Assembly: GCA_031376425.1 (NCBI GenBank) | Contig: JANMDR010000259.1 | Coordinates: 1 to 42,928 of the forward strand | DNA: 42,928 nt | Direction of reading: 5' to 3' | From: JANMDR01 sp031376425 | GTDB lineage: Bacteria > Pseudomonadota > Gammaproteobacteria > Burkholderiales > Usitatibacteraceae | Part shown: positions 26,004-34,679 of the stretch, one piece after another | How positions within the stretch are numbered: the first letter of the stretch is position 1 | Layout: each line of letters starts with the position of its first letter | Position numbers and translations under genes: made by a program | The notes under the pieces: model-generated | The model's database searches: none | Told to the model about the DNA's origin: nothing | Seen by the model: only the letters and a program-made list of their open reading frames with translations

Positions 26004-27027
26004 TTTAACCATAACTAAACCTGATGATCTGCATCTGCATCTGCGTGATGGGGCAGCACTCGCTGCAGTAGTAAGCGATACCGCTCGGCAATTTGCTCGC
26101 GCCATCGTGATGCCAAATCTAAAACCGCCAATTACGACCGTGGCACTCGCGCAAGCATATTACCAGCGCATCAAGGCAGCGCTGCCGCAACAGATGGTTT
26201 TCGAACCACTGATGACCTTGTACTTAACCGATAATACATCGCCCCTTGAAATTGAAGCCGCCGCGAAAAGTGGTGTGATCAAAGCGGTGAAATATTATCC
26301 AGCGGGTGCTACAACAAATTCCGATTCTGGCGTAACCGATTTAGCTAAGTGCGCGTCCGTATTTGCGGCGATGCAAGAAGTAGGCATGCCACTATTGCTG
26401 CATGGCGAAGTTACAGATTCGAGCGTAGATATGTTTGATCGCGAAAAGGTATTCATTGAAAAAAATATGATTCCTTTGGTGCTTAAATACCCAAAACTCA
26501 AAATGGTGTTTGAACACATCACCACCGCCAATGCGGCGAAGTTTGTGTTGGCGGCTAGCGATAATATTGCCGCCACCATCACGCCGCAGCATTTGTTGTT
26601 GAACCGCAATGCGCTTTTTGCGGGCGGGTTGCGCCCGCATAATTATTGTTTGCCCGTGCTCAAGCGCGAAGAGCATCGATTGGCGCTAGTGAAGGCCGCC
26701 ACCAGTGGTAATAAAAAATTCTTCTTGGGCACAGACTCTGCGCCACATGCACGTCATACCAAAGAATCATGCTGTGGCTTTGCAGGCTGCTATAGCGCCA
26801 ATGCAGCAATGGAATATTATGCGGCTGCATTTGAAAGTGTCGGTGCGCTTGATAAGCTTGAGGCCTTCGCGAGCCACTATGGGGCTGATTTTTACGGCCT
26901 GCCGCGCAATACGGAAACGATTACTTTGAAGCGTGAACCGTGGAGTGTACCGCAGGAAGTTCCGTTTACAGAGTCTGGATTAGTGCCGCTTTTAGCAGGT
27001 GAAACCTTGGCGTGGAAATTAGTTTAA
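25993..27027 (+). CDS. pyrC: Dihydroorotase
   Basis: This 344-residue type II dihydroorotase catalyses reversible ring closure of carbamoyl aspartate to dihydroorotate in pyrimidine synthesis. The zinc ligands are visible as H14/H16 in DDLHLHLRDG. The lysine that is carboxylated lies in VIKAVKYYPAGATTNS, later histidines in LLLHGEV and VFEHITT, and the catalytic Asp in FLGTDSAPH. Length matches E. coli PyrC. The ATG lies inside the end of rsmI. The DUF3025 gene starts directly at its stop codon. Confidence 0.97.
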   Translation: MINSLTITKPDDLHLHLRDGAALAAVVSDTARQFARAIVMPNLKPPITTVALAQAYYQRIKAALPQQMVFEPLMTLYLTDNTSPLEIEAAAKSGVIKAVKYYPAGATTNSDSGVTDLAKCASVFAAMQEVGMPLLLHGEVTDSSVDMFDREKVFIEKNMIPLVLKYPKLKMVFEHITTANAAKFVLAASDNIAATITPQHLLLNRNALFAGGLRPHNYCLPVLKREEHRLALVKAATSGNKKFFLGTDSAPHARHTKESCCGFAGCYSANAAMEYYAAAFESVGALDKLEAFASHYGADFYGLPRNTETITLKREPWSVPQEVPFTESGLVPLLAGETLAWKLV

Positions 27028-27891
27028 TTGCTTCAAAATTCCGCCCTTGATGACGCTTGGAATAAAGCTGAAGATGCGCTAAATACAAGTTTTTTCAGCG
27101 TATTGAAGCCAGCTATTTTGCGCGTTGGCGATGGTGCGCTGCCAACGGCGTGGCCTACGCTTGCGGAACTCAACGTGGGCGCTCGCCACTCCTCTTATCC
27201 TGTGCCCATGTTTGTAGCGGCAGATGCGGCAATTTCGCATTACGAATCTTTCATTAAGCAAACCGCTACCGTGCCAACGCGAGATAACTGGCATGATTTA
27301 TTTAATGCTCTTGTGTGGTTAAGCTTTCCACGTGCTAAAGCAGCGCTTAATAATGTGCATATTTTGCACATCAATGCTGGCGGTAGCGACGCGCTTAAGC
27401 TAAGGAGCACTGCGCGTGATGCCCTCACTTTATTTGATGAGAGCGGCATCATTGTACTGAGCGATAAACGTGCATTGCTGGAAAATATCCCAGCTTTTAA
27501 TTGGCACAATTTGTTTTGGCGTGAGCGTGCAGCCATCGCGCAGCACATGCTGTTTGTTCCCTTTGGTCATGCGCTGATGGAGAAAATGCTCAACCCTTAT
27601 CTAGGTATGGTGGCAAAGGTAATTTTAGTAGAAGTAGAATCCGCTTTTTTCACCATGACCCACACGGCGCAGTGCGCATGGTGCGACGCAGAAATAGCCC
27701 GTTTAGTCGCGATGAGCAATATTTTTGATACTCCAAAAAACTTATTGCCCTTGCCGTTTCTAGGCGTGCCTGGCTGGGATGCACGTAATGACGATGAGGC
27801 GTTTTATGCCAACACTAATTATTTTCGTGCAGGATCGCGGGCTTGGAGTTTTTCGCGTAATAGTTCGTATGAAACAGGTTTGGAAATATAG
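27028..27891 (+). CDS. DUF3025 family protein
   Basis: This 287-residue protein has the DUF3025 signature DLFNALVWLSFPRAKAALN near residue 90 and LFVPFGHALMEKML and FLGVPGW further on. The function is unknown; the family is common in beta- and gammaproteobacteria, often beside pyrC. The only start that covers the conserved region is TTG at 27028, which follows the pyrC TAA with no gap; coupling to pyrC is likely. Its last 73 nt overlap the 3' end of the hybrid kinase on the opposite strand. Confidence 0.85.
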   Translation: MLQNSALDDAWNKAEDALNTSFFSVLKPAILRVGDGALPTAWPTLAELNVGARHSSYPVPMFVAADAAISHYESFIKQTATVPTRDNWHDLFNALVWLSFPRAKAALNNVHILHINAGGSDALKLRSTARDALTLFDESGIIVLSDKRALLENIPAFNWHNLFWRERAAIAQHMLFVPFGHALMEKMLNPYLGMVAKVILVEVESAFFTMTHTAQCAWCDAEIARLVAMSNIFDTPKNLLPLPFLGVPGWDARNDDEAFYANTNYFRAGSRAWSFSRNSSYETGLEI

Positions 27892-30341
27892 TCGTGCATC
27901 CCGCCTGCCAAGCAAATTTCACGATCCCCCGGCATGGCTGAAGCAGTCATGGCAATGATATGCGGTGCAGTTTCTTGATACTGCTCACGAATGCGGGCGG
28001 TTGCTTCTAAACCATCCATTTCCGGCATCTGCAAGTCCATCAAAATAACATCGTAACGCTTTAGTTTTAACGCAGCTAGCGCTTCCAAACCGTTAGCAGC
28101 CACATCGGCGCGATAACCCATTTTGCGCAACATGAGCTGCAAAATTTGCTGATTAATAGCGCTGTCTTCAGCCAGCAATATGCGCAAGCCGGACTCTTTT
28201 TTGTGGCCGCCATCCATATCAGCTAATACTGAACTCGTCATTGGCGTGCCAAATTTAGAATCTGCTAATGTTTGTTGTATGACATTAAATAAATTAGCCA
28301 CGCGCACTGGTTTTGCGAGAGTGGCAGCAAACATATTGGCGGTGGCGGTTATTTTTTGCCCAACAGAAGAAAGCAGCAAAATCGGAATACGCAATTGCGC
28401 ACGATCAGCTAAATTTAAACCGCGCACGCGCGTGGCAAAGCCTACACCGTCTAATACCGGCATATTCATGTCGGTAATAATCAAATCAAATTTTTCAGTC
28501 TCGCTGGCTACGCTAAGCGCGCGCAGCGCATCCACCGGCGAGTCTGTGGCAGTAACAAGTAGCCCCCAGTTTTCGCATTGACGCGTAAGAATGCGTAAGT
28601 TGGTGTGATTATCATCCACCAGCAAAATGCGCTTGCCAACAAGGCTTGGGACATTGGGTTTTAGATAACTTGCTGGTTGTGCTTTGGCTACGCCACATGC
28701 GAGGGTGAAGTAAAACTGACTACCCTGACCCACGTCGCTCTTGAGCCATACCTTGCCTCCCATTAACTGTACCAATTTTGAAACAATCGCTAAGCCGAGT
28801 CCGGTACCGCCGTATTTTCGGGTCGTCGAGGTATCGGCCTGCGTAAATGGTGAAAAAATGTTGGCATGTTTTTCTGGCGCAATGCCAATGCCCGTGTCAC
28901 AAATACAAAACTCTAATTCTTGATTGGTATCGTCGAGGCTAATGCGGCGCACGGTGATGAATATCTCGCCATGTTCGGTAAATTTCATGGCGTTGCTCAC
29001 CAAATTACCCAGCACTTGGCGTAATCGCGTTAAGTCGCCATTAATGTGGCTACCAATTTCGGGCGCAATTTGGTACAGCAGATCAAGCTCTTTTTTCGAG
29101 GCCTGCGAGCTCATCAATGCAAACGTTTCCTCAATACAATCGGTTAAATCAAATTCGTGTTTTTCTAGTTCTACCAATCCCGATTCATATTTGGAAAAAT
29201 CAAGAATATCGTTGATTACAGTCAGTAAAGTTTCACCGCTAACCCGTATGGTTTCGGTAAATTCGCGTTGTTCTTTTGTTAGTGGTGTTTCGAGCAGTAA
29301 AGACGTCATGCCGATGACGCCATTCATCGGGGTACGAATTTCATGGCTCATGGTGGCTAAAAACGCAGTCTTCGCGCGCGCCGCGCCGATGGCTTCATTG
29401 TGTGCTGTGACCATGCTTAATTGCTGCGCACGTTGCACACTTACATCACGCAGGACGTATAAAATCCACTGGCATTTACCATGGGTAAATTCGCGCCGTG
29501 CCACATCTACTGCAAAGTGCGAACCATCAACGCGCACGCCAATCGTGTCTATGGCAGGTGGTACGGATTTAATTGGCGATGATGACTCAGGCTGTACGGC
29601 AGTCGTCGCAGCACCTTGTGGCAACAATTGTGCAAATGGTGTTAAATGCAGAGTCTTTAACGCAACCGCTTCTGCGGCGTAGCCAAACATGGTGTAGGCG
29701 GCAGGATTGGCAGATTCAACGCGGCCTTCCAAATCAACGATAAACACACCATCGGCGATATTATCGACGACGCTGCGTAGTAAGGCTTGTTCCTCAGCGC
29801 GAATGTCGGCTAGTTGTTCTTGCGACCCGTGCTGTAATTCGGCTTGGGCGATAGCTGCAAACTCGGTCAGAATCGCGAGATCGTTCGTGTCAAAATTTCT
29901 CGGTGCCGTGTCAAGGACGCATAAAGTACCTAGGGCAGCGCCGGAGGACGAAAATAAAGGAACACCTGCATAAAACCGTAAATTTGGTGGATTTGTGACT
30001 AAGGGGTTGGTGGCAAAACGTGCGTCTAGCGATAGATCAGGAATGACGAGTATTTTTTCATCGGCAATGGTGTATTTACAAATCGACATGCTCAACGGTG
30101 TTTGGGTGGTCTCAATCCCAGCGCGGGATTTAAACCATTGGCGTGATGCATCCACCAAACTGATGAGGGCAATGGGTACTTTCAATACCCGCGCCGTTAG
30201 CCGCGTAATGCGATCAAACCGTTCCTCTGGTGGTGTATCGAGCACGTTGAGTGCACGCAATGCGCCTAAGCGTGACGTGTCAGCAACAACGGTGTCGGCA
30301 ATGGTTGCAGCCGAGGAGGGAAAATCGTTAGAGGATGGCAT
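27819..30341 (-). CDS. Hybrid histidine kinase: GAF-PAS-HisKA-HATPase-REC-REC
   Basis: This 840-residue cytosolic kinase has, in order: a GAF domain (about 25-170; ALNVLDTPPEERFDRITRL, SLVDASRQWFKS, CKYTI and LGTLCVLD); a PAS domain (about 190-310); HisKA with the phospho-His in FLATMSHEIRTPMNGVIGMT (about 335); HATPase_c (NLVSNAMKFTE, DTGIGIA, GTGLGLAI); and two receivers. The first receiver has ILLVDDN and IITDMNMPVLDG; the second has ILLAEDS and ILMDLQMPEMDG with SKPVS near the C terminus. The GAF subtype with CK[Y/F]TI is that of many soluble BarA-like kinases. No membrane segment or Hpt domain is present, so phosphate must leave to a separate Hpt protein. It is a stand-alone gene convergent with DUF3025. 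Confidence 0.94.
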   Translation of the reverse strand: MPSSNDFPSSAATIADTVVADTSRLGALRALNVLDTPPEERFDRITRLTARVLKVPIALISLVDASRQWFKSRAGIETTQTPLSMSICKYTIADEKILVIPDLSLDARFATNPLVTNPPNLRFYAGVPLFSSSGAALGTLCVLDTAPRNFDTNDLAILTEFAAIAQAELQHGSQEQLADIRAEEQALLRSVVDNIADGVFIVDLEGRVESANPAAYTMFGYAAEAVALKTLHLTPFAQLLPQGAATTAVQPESSSPIKSVPPAIDTIGVRVDGSHFAVDVARREFTHGKCQWILYVLRDVSVQRAQQLSMVTAHNEAIGAARAKTAFLATMSHEIRTPMNGVIGMTSLLLETPLTKEQREFTETIRVSGETLLTVINDILDFSKYESGLVELEKHEFDLTDCIEETFALMSSQASKKELDLLYQIAPEIGSHINGDLTRLRQVLGNLVSNAMKFTEHGEIFITVRRISLDDTNQELEFCICDTGIGIAPEKHANIFSPFTQADTSTTRKYGGTGLGLAIVSKLVQLMGGKVWLKSDVGQGSQFYFTLACGVAKAQPASYLKPNVPSLVGKRILLVDDNHTNLRILTRQCENWGLLVTATDSPVDALRALSVASETEKFDLIITDMNMPVLDGVGFATRVRGLNLADRAQLRIPILLLSSVGQKITATANMFAATLAKPVRVANLFNVIQQTLADSKFGTPMTSSVLADMDGGHKKESGLRILLAEDSAINQQILQLMLRKMGYRADVAANGLEALAALKLKRYDVILMDLQMPEMDGLEATARIREQYQETAPHIIAMTASAMPGDREICLAGGMHDYISKPVSYELLREKLQARDPARK

Positions 30342-30543
30342 TAAAGGTCGGCATTAAATAACTGCAATGATCATTTTCTATAGTTTTTTTGGATAAAAAG
30401 TCTGGTGGAGCCTGAGTTGCGCGTGAAGCGCATGTTTCATTTATTTCACAGTATAGGGTTAAAAAGCTGCAGAATATGTGAACTAGTATGTGCTCTTGGG
30501 CATTAAATCATGGCATTCGCGAGCTTATTGTGCTGAAATCAGC

Positions 30544-30549
30544 TAATAT
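30544..30549 (+). promoter_or_regulatory. Probable -10 box of rnpB
   Basis: TAATAT ends 7 nt before the first base of the RNase P RNA, the right distance for a sigma-70 -10 element. No good -35 hexamer is seen 16-18 bp upstream. The rest of 30342-30543 contains nothing that I can assign; it must also hold the promoter of the hybrid kinase on the other strand. Confidence 0.45.
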
Positions 30550-30556
30550 GGATTTG

Positions 30557-30906
30557 GAAGTGCGCCGGATGGTCGCTGTGATGAAATATTTGCAGAGGAA
30601 GGTCCGGACTCCACAGAGCAGGGTAGTGGGTAACACCCATCCATCGCAAGATGAGGATTAGAGCAACAGAGACGAGTCTGCGCACAGTTCATCGTGCGCG
30701 GGGTGAAACGGGCAATCTCTACCTGGTGCAATACCAAATAGGCAGGTAACTGGCGTGCAGTTTGCGCCAAACGGGTGGCTCGCCCGATATCTGCGGGTAG
30801 GTAGCTAGAGGCGCACGGTAACGGGCGTCCCAGAGGAATGGCCATCATAGCGCGAGGGAGGCAACTCTTAAACGCCGTAACAGAATCCGGCCTACAGGCG
30901 CGCTTC
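30557..30906 (+). ncRNA. rnpB: RNase P RNA, bacterial class A
   Basis: This RNA of about 350 nt is the catalytic subunit that matures tRNA 5' ends. Its ends pair as P1 (GAAGTGCGCC with GGCGCGCTTC). P2 is GATGGTC with GGCCATC. Conserved core segments appear in order: GAGGAAGGTCCGGACTCC, CACAGAGCAGGG, GAGCAACAGAGACGAGTC, GGTGAAACGGG, CCAAATAGGCAGG, TCTGCGGGTAGG, AGAGGAATGG and ACAGAATCCGGCCTA. The AGAGACGAGTCT and AAATAGGCAGG segments are as I recall them from betaproteobacterial RNase P RNAs. In the P4 helix, 30601 is G where A is almost universal, and the partner 30892 is C instead of U, so the pair is preserved. alkB starts 17 nt after the 3' end, without a terminator between them. Confidence 0.95.
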
Positions 30907-30922
30907 CACTATTTCTAAGATT

Positions 30923-31588
30923 ATGCAAATCAGCTTTTTGACAGAACCAATATTGTCGCTCGGTAACGGCGCTTTTTTGCTGACGCAGTTTGTCGATGGC
31001 GATCAGTTTTTACGCGCCGCCATGTTGGTTGCGGATGCCGCGCCATTTCGTCATTTGCAAACGCCGGGAGGCAAATTTACCGCCGCTAAAATGAGCAACT
31101 GCGGGGCTTTTGGCTGGATTAGTGACCGTCACGGTTACCGCTATTCGTCCGTCGATCCGCTCACTGGGCAACCGTGGCCAGCGATGCCGGACCTATTTTT
31201 AGAATGCGCTAAAAATGCAGTACAAGCCATCCAGTCGGTAGTTTCCGCAGGTGGTTCTGCACCTGATTTCATACCCGATTTTGTACCCGCATTTGTACCC
31301 GGTGCCTGCTTGATTAACCGCTATGAAACTAAAGCAGCGATGGGGCAGCATCAAGACCGTGATGAAGCCGATTTAACGCAACCAATTGTGTCAGTATCGA
31401 TGGGTGATAGCGCAGTATTTTTGCTTGGTGGCGCTGATCGAAAGGGCGCGACACAGAAAGTATTGCTCAATCATGGTGACGTGCTGGTGCTCAGCGGCGC
31501 AGCGCGGCGTGCTTATCATGGCGTACGTGCGCCAATGATAGGCAAGTTTGGTTTTAGGGTTAATTTGACTCTGCGGCGGGCACGGTAA
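30923..31588 (+). CDS. alkB: AlkB-type DNA oxidative demethylase
   Basis: This 221-residue Fe(II)/2-oxoglutarate dioxygenase removes 1-methyladenine and 3-methylcytosine lesions from DNA. Iron ligands are H143 and D145 (HQDRDE) and H199 (AYHG). 2-oxoglutarate and catalytic arginines are R212 and R218 in FRVNLTLRR. TPGG, KMSNCGAFGW, YRYSSVDP and PWPAMP align with E. coli AlkB. Residues about 108-125 carry a small FIPDFVPAFVP insertion before the CLINRY strand. The gene lies directly behind rnpB. It ends 3 nt from the convergent carbonic anhydrase gene. Confidence 0.95.
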   Translation: MQISFLTEPILSLGNGAFLLTQFVDGDQFLRAAMLVADAAPFRHLQTPGGKFTAAKMSNCGAFGWISDRHGYRYSSVDPLTGQPWPAMPDLFLECAKNAVQAIQSVVSAGGSAPDFIPDFVPAFVPGACLINRYETKAAMGQHQDRDEADLTQPIVSVSMGDSAVFLLGGADRKGATQKVLLNHGDVLVLSGAARRAYHGVRAPMIGKFGFRVNLTLRRAR

Positions 31589-31591
31589 GTT

Positions 31592-32257
31592 CTACAGTTG
31601 TGCTTTGATGGCATTGAGGGCGGCAGTACAGATGCTACTGGCTTCTTCGCGCGCCGATACGGTGACGTTTAAATCACGTAGTTGACCATCTTGTAGTCCA
31701 TAAATCCAGCCATGTACAGTGACTTCTTGATCGTCATCCCACGCATCACGCAAAATGGTGGTTTGGCAAACGTTTATCACTTGTTCCACCACGTTTAACT
31801 CGCACAGCCGGTTTGCCCGTGCGTCCGATAAGCCGATTTTTTGCAGTGCTTCTAGGTGTTTATCGCGCACATCATGAACATGGTGCAGCCAGTTATCTAC
31901 CAAGCCTAAGCGGTCGCCAAATAAGGCTGCTCGCACACCGCCACAACCATAGTGCCCCACTACCATGATGTGCTTTACTTTTAACACGTCTACCGCAAAC
32001 TGGATCACCGATAAACAGTTTAAATCGGTGTGCACCACAACATTGGCGATGTTGCGATGCACAAATACTTCTCCTGGCATCAGGCCAACAATCTCGTTGG
32101 CGGGTACGCGACTATCGGAGCAACCAATCCACAAATATTCAGGGCTTTGTTGCTTAGCGAGTTGCGCAAAAAAATCAGGTTGCTGGGCACGTATTCGTTC
32201 TGCCCATGCCACGTTATTATCGAATAGTTTCTTTAGATTTCTATCCTGCAGAGTCAT
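31592..32257 (-). CDS. can: Beta-class carbonic anhydrase
   Basis: This 221-residue zinc enzyme interconverts CO2 and bicarbonate. Ligands are C46, D48 and R50 in WIGCSDSRVPANE and H102 and C105 in VGHYGCGGV. HRNIANVV and ITVHGW-like (VTVHGWIYGL) segments are typical of the E. coli Can group, which has 220 residues. That length supports the ATG at 32257 over a GTG at 32287. No strong ribosome binding site is seen. It lies 55 nt downstream of the hydroxylase gene and may be in one transcript with plsY and that gene. Confidence 0.95.
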   Translation of the reverse strand: MTLQDRNLKKLFDNNVAWAERIRAQQPDFFAQLAKQQSPEYLWIGCSDSRVPANEIVGLMPGEVFVHRNIANVVVHTDLNCLSVIQFAVDVLKVKHIMVVGHYGCGGVRAALFGDRLGLVDNWLHHVHDVRDKHLEALQKIGLSDARANRLCELNVVEQVINVCQTTILRDAWDDDQEVTVHGWIYGLQDGQLRDLNVTVSAREEASSICTAALNAIKAQL

Positions 32258-32312
32258 AATTATTATCGTTTTTTTATTTAAAAACACCCAAGAATAGGGG
32301 GCAGCTATTTAT

Positions 32313-33548
32313 TTATATATCCCAAAAGGGGTTTTCGCCGCTGTGCGCATCAATAGCAGCAAACATCGCGTTGATTTGTTTGCGCTCAAGTGCGGTAATT
32401 TCTGGCCGCCACACTTCAAACAATAGTATCACTCGCACGGCATTGCTGTTGTTCCATGCTTCATGCTCAATGGTGTCGTCAAACAGCCATACTTCGCCTT
32501 CTTTCCATGTGCGTGTTTCGTTACCCACGCGAAAGGTGCAGCCATCTGGAACAATTAGGGGCAGGTGACAAATCAAGCGTGTATTTACAAAGCCGCAATG
32601 CGCGGGTATGTGTGCACCCGGGCGTAACAGTGAGAACAAAACCGATGGCGAACGATTGCCAGTTTGCGTTAACGGGATATTTGCCATTGCTGCCATGGTT
32701 TTGGGGCATCGTGCCGCGTTTTGAGGCACTATTTCGCCATTTTTCCATAAATAGAAGGCACTCCAGTCAGCGTTGTTTAACATGCCATTCTGATCGCTTT
32801 GCGGGCGGTTTATAGTGCCCTCTACATAAGGCTTAAAAGCGTTATCTTCTTTCAATACCTCTAGCAGCTCATCACGAATGGCAGCGGTTTGCGCCTCTAA
32901 TGCGGTCACCCATTGAAAATCAGCGCGATTAAAAAATTGAATATGTGGCAATTCCGGAAAATAGTAGTATCGCGGCTGCTGTGTAAAGCGTTGTTTTTTG
33001 CCTGTGAGTAGGTCTAATGATTGTGCAAAACGGGAATTTTCTGCAACTAGCTTACTGGTAGTGCCGGTGATATTGACGTCTGGAGATTGGCCTGAGGCTG
33101 CGGGCACTTCTTGTGCAATATACGCAGCTAAAAAATGTTCAAACTCTTGTGCATACTGATTACATCGTGCTTGTGCATGCTCCAGCGCTTGCGGCAGACT
33201 AGTTGGGAAGGCATCGCTAGGTGGCGTTGCTAAGGCGGCTGCGGCTTTTAACGCCGTGACGTAAAACACCGAAGCTGTGCGCGTGTCACCACCTTCATGC
33301 GCCCGATCCGCTTTAAAAATCAAGGCGCGCAAATTGCGCGGCTCCAACGCTAAGGCGCGTTCAATGGCAGTATTCATTGCTGCCACGTCTTTGAGCGCCC
33401 GACACGCATAGGCTAGGGCTACGCAACTAAGGGCATCTGGTTTGCCAGTAGCGACTAGTTTTTCCAGCGTGGTACGGGCGGCCAAGGCATCGCCTTGCAG
33501 TAATGCTGCCATGCCGGACTTGGCAAGTGCGATTTCTTGTGGCTTCAT
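32313..33548 (-). CDS. TPR-linked aspartyl/asparaginyl beta-hydroxylase family protein
   Basis: This 411-residue protein has two parts. Residues 5-140 are helical with TPR character (alanine-rich pairs such as ALSCVALAYACRALKDVAAM and IERALALEPRNLRALIFKA). Residues 195-400 are the cupin-like Asp/Asn hydroxylase domain (PF05118 type). Fe(II) ligands are H317 in PAHCGFVNTRL and H362 in DDTIEHEAWN, and R372 is the likely 2-oxoglutarate contact. Vertebrate homologues hydroxylate EGF-like domains; the bacterial substrate is unknown. The TPR part may bind it. The start overlaps the plsY stop (ATGA), so translation is coupled. Similar proteins are sometimes annotated as LpxO-like lipid A hydroxylases, but the TPR part and soluble N terminus argue against that here. 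Confidence 0.85.
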   Translation of the reverse strand: MKPQEIALAKSGMAALLQGDALAARTTLEKLVATGKPDALSCVALAYACRALKDVAAMNTAIERALALEPRNLRALIFKADRAHEGGDTRTASVFYVTALKAAAALATPPSDAFPTSLPQALEHAQARCNQYAQEFEHFLAAYIAQEVPAASGQSPDVNITGTTSKLVAENSRFAQSLDLLTGKKQRFTQQPRYYYFPELPHIQFFNRADFQWVTALEAQTAAIRDELLEVLKEDNAFKPYVEGTINRPQSDQNGMLNNADWSAFYLWKNGEIVPQNAARCPKTMAAMANIPLTQTGNRSPSVLFSLLRPGAHIPAHCGFVNTRLICHLPLIVPDGCTFRVGNETRTWKEGEVWLFDDTIEHEAWNNSNAVRVILLFEVWRPEITALERKQINAMFAAIDAHSGENPFWDI

Positions 33549-34165
33549 TCTTGTGGGGCAGGTTTCTTCGCGCCCAACTTTGATTCCGTACCGTTCAGCA
33601 ATTTTGTAATATTTTCTTTATGGCGCCACACCAGTAATGCCGACATCGCAATAACTGCAAATAATTCCATCTTTACGCCGAATAGGTATAAAAAATAAAT
33701 GGGCGAAAATACGCTGGCAACTAATGCAGCTAAGGATGAATAACGGAAAAATACCGCCATGATTATCCACGTAGCTAGTACGGCCAAGCCTAGCCAGACA
33801 TGGAGCGCTAACAAAATACCTGCCGCCGTTGCCACGCCTTTACCGCCTAAAAATTTAAAAAATACTGGGAATAAATGCCCTAAAAATACCGCGAAGGCAA
33901 CACCGGTGATCGCCCAAGGTAGCAGGCCCCAATCTGCGAAGTAGTGCTGAGCTAACCACACGGCCAACCAACCTTTGCCGCCATCGCCAATTAAAGTGAG
34001 AACTGCCGCCATTTTTTTGCCTTGCCGTAACACATTGGTGGCGCCAGGATTGCCAGACCCATACGAATGTGGGTCGGGAAGACCGAAGGCATAGCTTACA
34101 ATTACCGCAAAAGAAAGTGAGCCGATTAAATACGCGCCTACAATGGCTAAAATAGAAGCAGTCAT
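33545..34165 (-). CDS. plsY: Acyl-phosphate:glycerol-3-phosphate acyltransferase
   Basis: This 206-residue inner-membrane enzyme uses acyl phosphate to acylate glycerol-3-phosphate, the first step of phospholipid synthesis. About five membrane segments are predicted. The three PlsY motifs are visible: YGSGNPGATNVLRQGKK (about 35-52), HLFPVFFKFLGGKGVATA (about 96-113) and the later segment around YRYSSLAAL/HKENITKLLNGTE near the C terminus. It is divergent from folB by 45 bp and overlaps the hydroxylase gene by 4 nt. Confidence 0.95.
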   Translation of the reverse strand: MTASILAIVGAYLIGSLSFAVIVSYAFGLPDPHSYGSGNPGATNVLRQGKKMAAVLTLIGDGGKGWLAVWLAQHYFADWGLLPWAITGVAFAVFLGHLFPVFFKFLGGKGVATAAGILLALHVWLGLAVLATWIIMAVFFRYSSLAALVASVFSPIYFLYLFGVKMELFAVIAMSALLVWRHKENITKLLNGTESKLGAKKPAPQE

Positions 34166-34210
34166 GGAAGTGTGTTTAACCTTAAATTAAAATGAAACGC
34201 AGAAGGGAAA

Positions 34211-34648
34211 ATGGACAAAATATTTATACGCGATTTTCGCACGGAAGCGTGGATCGGCATTTACGAATGGGAACAGGCGCGTGCTCAAGTGCTAGAACTG
34301 CAAATTGAAATTGGTGTTGACACCCATCAAGCGGGTGGTTCCGACAAAATTGCCGATACCATCCATTATGGCGAAGTTGTGGAGCGCGTGCAAAACGATT
34401 TAAAAACCAAAAAGTTTCAATTGCTGGAAGCCTTGGCTGAACATATTGCCACTGTAATTTTGCATGATTTTAAGGCATTGAGCGCGTCTGTCAGTGTCGC
34501 AAAGTTGGGGCATATCAAAAACGTGGGTAAATTGGGCGTGGCGATTTATCGAGCGCGTGACGTAGTTGTGGCACCATTGGGAACTTCGGCAACCTCAGCT
34601 ACAGCATCAATCGTCGCGTTTGCACCCAGTGAAAGTACGGGCGCATAA
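34211..34648 (+). CDS. folB: Dihydroneopterin aldolase
   Basis: This 145-residue enzyme cleaves dihydroneopterin to 6-hydroxymethyl-dihydropterin in folate synthesis. The sequence follows the family: MDKIFIRDFRTEAWIGIYEWE, the active-site stretch TIHYGEVVERV (Tyr), LLEALAEHIA (Glu) and a late lysine in SVAKLGHIKNVGKLGVAIYRAR. A good AGAAGGG ribosome binding site precedes the ATG. The last 25 residues (Ala/Ser/Thr-rich) extend beyond the normal 120-residue fold. The SDR gene begins about 30 nt later. Confidence 0.93.
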   Translation: MDKIFIRDFRTEAWIGIYEWEQARAQVLELQIEIGVDTHQAGGSDKIADTIHYGEVVERVQNDLKTKKFQLLEALAEHIATVILHDFKALSASVSVAKLGHIKNVGKLGVAIYRARDVVVAPLGTSATSATASIVAFAPSESTGA

Positions 34649-34679
34649 TTTTTTAACTATTTCTAAAAAGGGCAACACC

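Noticed and set aside
27028..27891. The gene after pyrC as a type VI secretion-associated TagF protein.
   Set aside because: The FNALVWLSFPRAKAALN signature and the pyrC context fit DUF3025; no secretion genes are nearby.
34566..34679. An N-terminal extension of the SDR gene inside folB.
   Set aside because: The extra residues have no SDR similarity; GTG 34680 begins the fold directly.
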